Both the position numbers and the translations under genes were made by a program. Under the pieces are notes generated by a model. The model saw nothing but the letters and a program-made list of their open reading frames with translations. It made no database searches and was not told the DNA's origin. Below are positions 57,324 through 64,000 of a stretch of 64,000 nt of DNA, in pieces. Origin of the DNA: Bordetella genomosp. 5 (GTDB lineage Bacteria > Pseudomonadota > Gammaproteobacteria > Burkholderiales > Burkholderiaceae_B). The stretch spans positions 248,001-312,000 of the forward strand of contig NZ_NEVN01000013.1 in NCBI RefSeq assembly GCF_002261475.1. Reading direction: 5' to 3'. Position 1 is the first letter of the stretch, and every line of letters begins with the position of its first letter.

Positions 57324-59314
57324 ACGAACCCATGCCGGCCTCTCCGCTCGTCAGCGTCATCATTCCCTCGTACAACCACGACCGCTTCCTGCAGGAGGCG
57401 ATCGACAGCGTGCTGACGCAGACGAACGTCGCGCTGGAGCTGATCATCGTCGACGATGGCTCGCGCGACGAATCCTGGGCGCGCATCGAGCGCGCAAGCG
57501 CCAACGACGCCCGCGTGCGCGCCTTCGCGCAAACGAACCAGGGCGCGCATGCGGCGATCAACGCCGGCCTGCGCGCCAGCCGCGGCGACTACATCGCCAT
57601 CCTGAACTCCGATGATCGCTTTCATCCCGGACGCCTGAGCCAACTGGTGGCGCTGGCGGGCGAGGGCTACGACTTCATCGCGACCGGCCTGCAACTGATC
57701 GACCAGGCCTCGCAGCCGATCCCGGACGCGCCCTGGCTCGACGAATATCGCCGCATGCGCCAGGCCGCCAGCCAGCGCGGCACCTGGGAAGCGCTGCTCG
57801 AGCGCAACTTCACGGTCTCGACCTCCAACTTCTTCTTCAGCCGCGCCCTGCTGGACGCCATCGGACCGATCCGGCCGCTGCGCTACAACATGGACTGGGA
57901 CTGGGCCATCCGAGCCTATCTGCACGCGCCCGACCGGTTCGTGTGGCGCGACGACCTGACGCTGTGGGATTACCGGATTCACGGCGCGAACACGATTCTC
58001 GGCGGCCTGCCGCGCTCCGCGATCGAAGCCAACCACGTGCTCTACCGCGCGCTCGCCAAACGCTACGCCGTGCCGGGCCCCGCGCTCGCCGGTCTGCGCC
58101 GGCACTACAAGCTGGTGCGCCAGCAGCAGTGCCACGTGGTGGCCCGCGAGCGCGATACGTTCTGGGATGCGAAGCTGCAGGAGGCCCATGCGGGCTGGTC
58201 CGCCACGCGCGACGCCCATGACGAGGCGCACGCGCGGCTCGGCCAGACGCTGACCGAGCTCGGCGAAACTCGCACCACCCTCGCGCAGACGCAGGTGGTG
58301 GTGGCACAGACGCAGAACGCGCTGGCGCAGACCCAGTTCGAACTCGAAGCCATCCGCAACTCGCGCAGCTATCGCCTGGGCATGACGCTCACCAAGCCCC
58401 TGCGCTGGTGGAAAGACCGGCACCATCGCGCGGCCCCGCCGGCACAGCCCGCGCCCGTGCCCGCGCCCGTGCCGGCGCCCACGTCCGCCACCGCGGCCAA
58501 CGTGCCGGTCGTGGCCGGCCCGCCCGCACCGCGTTATCGCAAGCTGGCGCTGGATCGCCCCGCCGCCACGCCGGCCGCGCCGCGCGTGGCCGTGCACATT
58601 CATCTGCACTACACCGACCTGCTCGACGAAATGCTCGACGCGGTGGCGCATCTGCCCGGCCCGTTCGACCTCTTCATCACCACCAATCAGGACGCCCAGG
58701 CGTTGCGCGACGCCACGCACGCCCGCTTCCCCGGCGCGCAGGTGTGGCAGTGCCCGAACGTGGGCAAGGACATCGGCCCGTTCATCGATGCGCTCCAGCG
58801 CCATCGGCTGCATGAGTATGAGCTGGTGCTCAAACTGCACGGCAAGAAGAGCCGCAATCAGCCCAGCTACATGAACGCCGTGCGCGGCCTGTTCGGCAAG
58901 GATATCCAGGACGGCGACGACTGGCGCCGCAAGCTGGTGGCGCCGATCAGCGGCAGCACGGCCCGCGTGCAAGCCATCTACGACGCCTTCGAGGCCGATC
59001 CGCAGCTGGGCATGGTGGGCGCCGCGCGCTTCATCTGCCGCGCCCCCGATGCCGACGCCAGCGCCTACCTGGCCCTGTGCGCCCGACTCGGCATTTCCCA
59101 GGAGATTCTGTTTTTCGGCGGCACGATGTTCTGGGTGCGTGGCGCCGTCCTCGCACCCCTGGTCGACGCGGGGCTCACTCAGGACGACTTCGACGCCGCG
59201 CATCAGGCCAGCGTGGAGAGTTCGCTCGAACACCAGATGGAACGCGTGTTCGGCGGCCTGACCGCCCTCGCCCGCATGGAGGTCGGCGGCGTCGCCGACC
59301 TGTCCGCACGATAA
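57320..59314 (+). CDS. GT2 glycosyltransferase fused to a RgpF-like domain
   Basis: A 664-residue protein with two enzymatic parts. Residues 8-260 are a GT2 domain (SVIIPSYNHDRFLQEAIDSVL, DDGSRDES, ILNSDDRFHPGR, and MDWDWAIRAYL). Residues 285-350 are helical with repeated TQ-rich coiled-coil units (TLAQTQVVVAQTQNALAQTQFELEAIRNSRSYRLG), followed by a Pro/Ala linker to about 420. Residues 425-664 match the rhamnan synthesis F domain (VAVHIHLHYTDLLDEMLDAV, LFITTNQ, VGKDIGPFIDALQ, VLKLHGKKS). RgpF proteins build rhamnose chains, which fits the dTDP-rhamnose operon 14 kb upstream. The start overlaps the methyltransferase stop. Confidence 0.9.
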   Translation: MNEPMPASPLVSVIIPSYNHDRFLQEAIDSVLTQTNVALELIIVDDGSRDESWARIERASANDARVRAFAQTNQGAHAAINAGLRASRGDYIAILNSDDRFHPGRLSQLVALAGEGYDFIATGLQLIDQASQPIPDAPWLDEYRRMRQAASQRGTWEALLERNFTVSTSNFFFSRALLDAIGPIRPLRYNMDWDWAIRAYLHAPDRFVWRDDLTLWDYRIHGANTILGGLPRSAIEANHVLYRALAKRYAVPGPALAGLRRHYKLVRQQQCHVVARERDTFWDAKLQEAHAGWSATRDAHDEAHARLGQTLTELGETRTTLAQTQVVVAQTQNALAQTQFELEAIRNSRSYRLGMTLTKPLRWWKDRHHRAAPPAQPAPVPAPVPAPTSATAANVPVVAGPPAPRYRKLALDRPAATPAAPRVAVHIHLHYTDLLDEMLDAVAHLPGPFDLFITTNQDAQALRDATHARFPGAQVWQCPNVGKDIGPFIDALQRHRLHEYELVLKLHGKKSRNQPSYMNAVRGLFGKDIQDGDDWRRKLVAPISGSTARVQAIYDAFEADPQLGMVGAARFICRAPDADASAYLALCARLGISQEILFFGGTMFWVRGAVLAPLVDAGLTQDDFDAAHQASVESSLEHQMERVFGGLTALARMEVGGVADLSAR

Positions 59315-59363
59315 GTACAATGAGCCCGGCGCCCGGGGCGCCTGGCTCGATAACCGCTCCTCC

Positions 59364-60233
59364 ATGAACTATTTTCAAACACCCGTATTCCTGATTGCAT
59401 TCAACCGGCTCGAAGCCCTGCTTCAGGTCGTGGCATGGTTGGAACGCGCCGGCTATACCAATATTCACATCATCGATAATGCGTCGACCTACCCGCCGTT
59501 GGTCGCGTATCTCGAAACCTGTACGCATCACGTGCATCGCATGGACCGCAATTACGGTCACCTGGTGCTGTGGGACAGCGGCAAATTCGATCACATCATC
59601 AAGACGCAGAATTTCGTGCTGAGCGATTGCGATATTCTGCCGGACCAGGATTGCCCGCCCGACGTCGTGGAAAAACTCGCCGGGATTCTGGCGCGTTATC
59701 CCAACTTCACCAAAGTGGGTTTATCGCTGCGCATCGATGATCTGCCCGATCATTATTCGCTCAAGCGCAAGGTGCTCGAATGGGAAGCCCCGTTCTGGGA
59801 GCATCCGCTCGAAGAAGGCACCTTGTTCGAGGCCGCGGTCGATACCACGTTCGCCTATTACCGGCCGGGCATCGCCCCCAAGGACAAGCGCTGGTGGCGC
59901 TCCATCCGCACCGCCGCGCCCATGACCGCGCGGCATCTGCCCTGGTACGCCAATACCGATAAGCTGTCCGAAGAAGACATCTACTATCAAACCCACTTGA
60001 AGGAAATGTCTTCGCAATGGAGCACCACCGACCCGGTCGTGCTCAAAGAACAAAACATCAAGCTGCAGGCGGAAGTCCACGCACTGCGGCATGAGCTCGA
60101 ACTGCTGCGCCAAAGCCCGGTAGCGCACTGGAAAATGACGACACGGCGCCGGATCATTCAGCTTCTGGATAAATTCGGGGTAGGCAAACTGGCTCGCGCC
60201 ATCCGCAACAAGATTTTCGGCCGCTGGCCGTGA
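59364..60233 (+). CDS. glycosyltransferase-like protein with C-terminal helical tail
   Basis: A 289-residue protein. The first 200 residues resemble a GT-A fold (VFLIAFNRLEALLQVVAWLERAGYTNIHIIDNAST and VLSDCDILPDQDCPPDVVEKL with an acidic DCD that may hold the metal). Residues 215-245 are a likely coiled coil (VVLKEQNIKLQAEVHALRHELELLRQS), and the end is basic. It is lower in G+C than its neighbours in the first 300 bases. It lies inside the polysaccharide run, so it probably transfers a sugar to the polymer; the donor is unknown. Confidence 0.7.
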   Translation: MNYFQTPVFLIAFNRLEALLQVVAWLERAGYTNIHIIDNASTYPPLVAYLETCTHHVHRMDRNYGHLVLWDSGKFDHIIKTQNFVLSDCDILPDQDCPPDVVEKLAGILARYPNFTKVGLSLRIDDLPDHYSLKRKVLEWEAPFWEHPLEEGTLFEAAVDTTFAYYRPGIAPKDKRWWRSIRTAAPMTARHLPWYANTDKLSEEDIYYQTHLKEMSSQWSTTDPVVLKEQNIKLQAEVHALRHELELLRQSPVAHWKMTTRRRIIQLLDKFGVGKLARAIRNKIFGRWP

Positions 60234-60281
60234 TTCCCGCGACACGCTCGCCGGTTAGACACGTTTTCTGAAAAGCGAAAA

Positions 60282-61445
60282 ATGAAATACTTCTTCACGT
60301 CCATCAATAACGCCTACATCCCCAAAGCCATCACGCTCGCGGAATCGCTGCGACGCGTTTATGGCAGCGAAGCGCATGTCACCTGCATGCTCTCCGACGC
60401 GAAGCGCGACGACATCGATTATTCCGCCTTCGACGATGTATTGACGATCGACCAGCTCGACCTGCCCGTGCCCTCGCTCGAGGCATGGATCTTCAAGCAC
60501 ACCGTGGTCGAGCTGTGCACGGCGGTCAAGCCCTGGGCGTTCAAGAAGATCTTCGCGCGCTACAACGCCGATACGGTGCTGTACATGGATCCCGACACGG
60601 TGGCGTACTCGCCGCTGGACGAGATCTACGAAACGCTGGCGCAGCATCCGGTGATCCTCACGCCGCACGTGAGCGTTCCGGCCCAGGACGACGACGATCT
60701 GTTCGACGGCGAAATGCTCGGTTGCCTGCGCCACGGCGTGTTCAACCTGGGCTTTCTGGCGCTCGCGAATCACGGCGAAGGCGTATCGTTCCTCGACTGG
60801 TGGGCCGAGCGTTGCCTGCACTGGTGCTACGACGACGCCAACAAGGGCCTGTTCACCGACCAGCGCTGGATCGATCTGGCGCCCTGCTTCTTCCCGACCC
60901 TGCACGTGTTGCGCCACCCGGGCTACAACATGGCGACCTGGAACCTGTACTATCGCCAGCTCAGCAAGGACGCGCAGGGCAACATCATGGTCAATGGCAC
61001 CGAGCGCCTGCGCTTCTTCCACTTCTCGGGTTTCGACATCGGCACGCACGAGCTGATGCTCAAGAAGCACGCCCCGCGCGACACCCTGCTGCACGAAATG
61101 AGCGACTGGTACATCGAGCAGCAGAAGCGCCACGAGCAAGAGCGTCTGGGCCGCCGCCCCGGCGTGCACGACTTCCTCGCCGACGGCACCAAGATCGAAC
61201 GCGACTGGCGCTTCACGTATCGCGCCGACGCCGACCTGATCGCCCGCTTCCCGCGCCCGTACAGCGAAACCGGCTTCAAACAGTGGATCGAGCGCAACCA
61301 GTCGGCCGCGCCCCAGACCGTCGAGCGTCAGCCCACGCTGCTGGGGAAGGTCGCCAATCGGATCAAGCGCCACCCGCGTCTGGTGCTGTGGCTGAACCAG
61401 GCGCTGCCGGCCACGCTGCGCGCGCGGCTCAAGCGCCGGCTGTAA
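60282..61445 (+). CDS. glycosyltransferase, GT8-like
   Basis: A 387-residue protein. It begins MKYFFTSINNAYIPKAITLAESLRRVYG, the start typical of GT8-like enzymes that extend a nascent chain, and contains VLYMDPDTVAYSPLDEIY, where DPD is the likely metal-binding acidic triad. FNLGFLALAN, FTDQRWIDLAPCFFPTLHVL and FFHFSGFD are conserved in this group, and the C-terminal 50 residues are basic. It is the last gene of the plus-strand polysaccharide run. It converges on a TolC gene with a 21-base gap. Confidence 0.82.
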   Translation: MKYFFTSINNAYIPKAITLAESLRRVYGSEAHVTCMLSDAKRDDIDYSAFDDVLTIDQLDLPVPSLEAWIFKHTVVELCTAVKPWAFKKIFARYNADTVLYMDPDTVAYSPLDEIYETLAQHPVILTPHVSVPAQDDDDLFDGEMLGCLRHGVFNLGFLALANHGEGVSFLDWWAERCLHWCYDDANKGLFTDQRWIDLAPCFFPTLHVLRHPGYNMATWNLYYRQLSKDAQGNIMVNGTERLRFFHFSGFDIGTHELMLKKHAPRDTLLHEMSDWYIEQQKRHEQERLGRRPGVHDFLADGTKIERDWRFTYRADADLIARFPRPYSETGFKQWIERNQSAAPQTVERQPTLLGKVANRIKRHPRLVLWLNQALPATLRARLKRRL

Positions 61446-61466
61446 AAGACTGCGAGACCCGGCGCA

Positions 61467-63038
61467 TCAGCGAGACAGCCGATGCGCCCCCTCCGGCCAT
61501 TCCGCCAGCAGCACGGGCGGCGCCGACACGGCGACGCCCCCGGGCGCACTGACGCGCACCGACACGACACGCCCCAGATAGCGGGCATCGATATCGTCGA
61601 ACTGGAACGAGCTCAGGTCGCCCGCGGCGGCGTAGAGCGCGGCCTGCCCCATCAGATAGCGCAACCGGCCCGTGATCAGCGCGTAGCGCGCCTGATCGGC
61701 GCGATCTTCCATGCGCAGCACGTCGAGGTTGCTCGATACGCCGAGGCGGAAGCCTTCGCGCACGGCCTGCAGCGCGAGCTCGCTGGACTCCACCGCGCGG
61801 GTCAGAGCGGCGACGCGTTCGACGCCGCTCTGCACGGCCGTGTACTGACGCGTCACTTCGGCGGCGGTTTTCTCGAGCGCGGCATCGAGCTCTTCCTGCC
61901 GCTGCCGCTGGATCGCCACCGCCCGCGCCTTGTTGGCCGAGTTGTAGCCGCCCGTGAAGATCGGAATATTGACCTGCACCCCGATGGTGAAGGTGTTGCT
62001 CTTCTGGCTCAGCGTCGACAGGTTTTCGCTGTCGGCCTTGGCCAGCGCGGCGACCAGATTGACCGTGGGCAGGAAGCGGCTCTGCGCCACCGACAGCTCG
62101 GCGTCGGCCACCGCCACGGCTTCGCGCGCGGCGCGCACCTCGGCGTTGTTGGCACGCGCACGCTCCTGCCAGACCTGCAGATCCTCGGGCATCGGTTGAG
62201 GCTGCTGCGAGTTCGCGCCCCACACCGAAATAAAGTCGGGGCGTACGCCGGTCACGGCGGCCAGCGAACGGATCGCGATCTCGAGCTGGTCGTAGGCGGA
62301 AATCGCGTCGGCCCGTGCCACGGCCAGGCGCGCCTCGGTCTCCTGCGCATCGCGCGCCGAGCCCTCGTTATGCTCCGCCAGCGCGAGCTGCGTGCGCACC
62401 TGCGTTTCAAATGAACGCACGCGGCCGTACTGCAGTTCGAGGTTTTCGTAGGCCAGCACCAGATTGAAATAGCTCTGGGCCCAGCGGGTCGCGGCCTGCT
62501 GCTGCTGCACGGCGAACTGCTGCTGCGCCTGATCGGCCAGGGCGCCGCCACGCCGGTAATTGGAATACAGACCGTAGTCGAGCAGCGGCTGCTGCAACTG
62601 CAGATACGCGCTGGTGCTGTCGTAGTCGAGGTCGAAGCCCACGCGCTGGCCCAGGAAATTGGGCTGGCTCGCGCGGCCGGTCACCTGGCTCTTCACATAG
62701 CCGCCCTGCACCTGCGGAAACAGGCGGGCGCGGCCCAGGTTCCGTTCGGTCTCGCCGGCGTTGCGCGCACTGGCGGCCGCGCGCAGCACCGGGTCGTAGC
62801 TCTGTGCATCGCGCCACACCGTGGACAGGCTCGTGACATCCACGACCTCGCCGACGGCATAGCCCGCGGGCCGGGCGGCAGCGGGATTCCACGACACCTC
62901 ATCCTGCCCGTGCGCGAACGGACTCGACAGGCACGCGATGGCGCACAGCAAGGTACCCCGCCAGCGCGCATGTCGGAGTCGCGGGGTCGCAACTTCGCAA
63001 CGCGCCGGCGTCGGCGGCAGAGAAAACGGAAATCGCAT
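61467..63038 (-). CDS. second TolC-family outer-membrane protein
   Basis: A 523-residue TolC homologue. The signal sequence lies at about residues 28-45 (GTLLCAIACLSSPFAHG), so the first 25 residues may be an over-long start; a later start near the hydrophobic core is possible. The mature part has VDVTSLSTVWRDAQSYDPVLRAAASARNAG, the LFPQVQGGYVKSQV strand, VNIPIFTGGYNSANKARA, and the C-terminal EGFRLGVSSNLDVLRMED. It is a different protein from the TolC at 44019, with only the family pattern in common. No HlyD or exporter gene is next to it, so it may serve another export system or be a spare exit duct. Confidence 0.88.
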   Translation of the reverse strand: MRFPFSLPPTPARCEVATPRLRHARWRGTLLCAIACLSSPFAHGQDEVSWNPAAARPAGYAVGEVVDVTSLSTVWRDAQSYDPVLRAAASARNAGETERNLGRARLFPQVQGGYVKSQVTGRASQPNFLGQRVGFDLDYDSTSAYLQLQQPLLDYGLYSNYRRGGALADQAQQQFAVQQQQAATRWAQSYFNLVLAYENLELQYGRVRSFETQVRTQLALAEHNEGSARDAQETEARLAVARADAISAYDQLEIAIRSLAAVTGVRPDFISVWGANSQQPQPMPEDLQVWQERARANNAEVRAAREAVAVADAELSVAQSRFLPTVNLVAALAKADSENLSTLSQKSNTFTIGVQVNIPIFTGGYNSANKARAVAIQRQRQEELDAALEKTAAEVTRQYTAVQSGVERVAALTRAVESSELALQAVREGFRLGVSSNLDVLRMEDRADQARYALITGRLRYLMGQAALYAAAGDLSSFQFDDIDARYLGRVVSVRVSAPGGVAVSAPPVLLAEWPEGAHRLSR

Positions 63039-63173
63039 AGGGAAGAGAAGAGCGGATGCGTGAAACGTTCAGCACCGCGGCGGCACGGGCGGCAAAGCGC
63101 CCACATGCGGAGGAAAATAGTACCACGCCGGCCCCCGATTCCCGGCCGCGTGGCCGGGCCCCCCGCGGGGGAA

Positions 63174-64000
63174 TCAGTGCCGGCGCTTCTTCTTGACGAT
63201 CATCCACTTGGGCATGCGGAACAACACCAGGCGGCGATACAGCACGATGTACGTCGCGGCGAACGCGAAGGTACAGAGCATCAGGATCACCGGCGACTGC
63301 CAGAACAGCACCGCCGGAATGCCCGCCAGCGACGACAGCACCCACAGGTACGGCGACGTGAGCGAGTTGCGCTGGGTCATGTGGCGCGCCTCGCGCGAGC
63401 CCACGGCCCAGCGCACCACCCGCTTGTAGATCAGCATGTGCAGATGCACGCCGTCGGGCGCGCCGGGCGAGCGCCCCCGCAGGAATCGCTTCCGGTAAAT
63501 CGAAAACAAGGTTTCGAACACCGGATAGATGCACAGCAGCAGCGGGAACCACGCAGAGATCTGCGGGTGCCGTGCCAGCATGAGCACCGACAGCTCGCCG
63601 ATCACGAAGCCCAGGAAGTACGCGCCGCCGTCGCCCAGAAACACGTGGCCGCGCGGATAGTTCCACACCAGGAATCCGAGCACGGCGCCCAGCGTGGTCA
63701 GGGCCACCACCAGCAGGAAGCGGTCGCCGATATAGAACGAGACATAGGCCAGCCCGGCCAGAATCATCGCCGACACGACCGCCGCCAGACCGTTGAAGCC
63801 GTCGATGATGTTGATCGCGTTGGCCGCGCCACCGATGGCGAACGCCGTCACGAGCAGCGAGATCGGAGCGAAGGTGAGCAGCCAGTCCACGCCGATGATA
63901 TCGAGCCGGGTGACGGCGCCATCGAGCAGGTAATAGGCCATCACGCCCGACAGCATCGCCAGCCCCAGACGCACCAGCACCCGGACCTGCTTGGTCAGGT
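63174..64000 (-). CDS. WecA/WbpL-like undecaprenyl-phosphate glycosyl-1-phosphate transferase, C-terminal part
   Basis: At least 275 codons of a MraY/WecA-family membrane enzyme. The frame is open to the window edge, so the N-terminus is missing. Landmarks: FAIGGAANAINIIDGFNGLAAVVSA with the catalytic Asp-Asn motif, VFLGDGGAYFLGFVIGEL, and the HLHMLIYKRV His box in the cytoplasmic loop. About seven helices are present. Such enzymes start polysaccharide synthesis by adding a sugar phosphate to undecaprenyl phosphate. It would prime the polymer exported by Wzm/Wzt in this cluster. It is transcribed opposite to the glycosyltransferase run. Confidence 0.88.
   Translation of the reverse strand, partial: LTKQVRVLVRLGLAMLSGVMAYYLLDGAVTRLDIIGVDWLLTFAPISLLVTAFAIGGAANAINIIDGFNGLAAVVSAMILAGLAYVSFYIGDRFLLVVALTTLGAVLGFLVWNYPRGHVFLGDGGAYFLGFVIGELSVLMLARHPQISAWFPLLLCIYPVFETLFSIYRKRFLRGRSPGAPDGVHLHMLIYKRVVRWAVGSREARHMTQRNSLTSPYLWVLSSLAGIPAVLFWQSPVILMLCTFAFAATYIVLYRRLVLFRMPKWMIVKKKRRH

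Overview
The window is a high-G+C chromosomal stretch from a betaproteobacterium. The order Burkholderiales is well supported by the fmdB-DUF502-aspS-endonuclease-clsB run, a DUF4148 protein and the strong G/C third-position bias. An Alcaligenaceae-like genome (Bordetella, Achromobacter or Pigmentiphaga type) is my best guess from gene style, not a proven placement. I see no rRNA, tRNA, CRISPR, prophage or insertion sequence.

Bases 1-20700 are mostly core metabolism: the tail of a DMT transporter; a minus-strand run fmdB, DUF502, aspS, a YbhP-like phosphodiesterase and cardiolipin synthase B; a Na+/H+ antiporter; a GMC oxidoreductase; an exported methyltransferase-like protein with an amino acid permease; a DapA-family lyase behind a possible leader peptide with alternative hairpins; free-methionine-sulfoxide reductase; a PLP aminotransferase; ubiA; a DUF4148 protein; a saccharopine-dehydrogenase-like protein; and a FadR-type regulator divergent from malate synthase G, with two palindromic operators between them. 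Bases 20700-21620 hold a TetR regulator with a near-perfect palindrome at its own start and a perfect copy in front of a 39-residue membrane protein.

Bases 21709-29042 form a five-gene minus-strand signalling and uptake operon: response regulator, histidine kinase, binding protein, fused permease, ATPase. The kinase carries a full-length copy of the operon's own binding protein fused behind its ATPase domain, after an extra hydrophobic segment. This is the most unusual gene of the window. Bases 29145-39439 hold a P2-type ATPase, a secreted Pro-rich protein, an O-methyltransferase with a divergent LysR regulator, a second LysR regulator divergent from an SDR enzyme, an orphan FixJ-type regulator, and an amidohydrolase followed by a XapX-domain protein with an Ala/Pro/Gly repeat tail.

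Bases 39617-64000 are a cell-surface region: the dTDP-rhamnose operon (rfbB, a glycosyltransferase, rfbDAC); a type I secretion operon (ABC exporter, HlyD, TolC) next to sapC and a Cys-free RTX protein without signal peptide that looks like an S-layer subunit; then an acyltransferase, a Wzm/Wzt exporter whose ATPase has a carbohydrate-binding tail, a methyltransferase, three glycosyltransferases, a second TolC protein and a WecA-like initiating transferase that runs off the window end. Together these would make a rhamnose-containing polysaccharide and an S-layer that may be anchored to it. Several intergenic regions hold short tandem repeats (12-15 bp), and some hairpins span stop codons.
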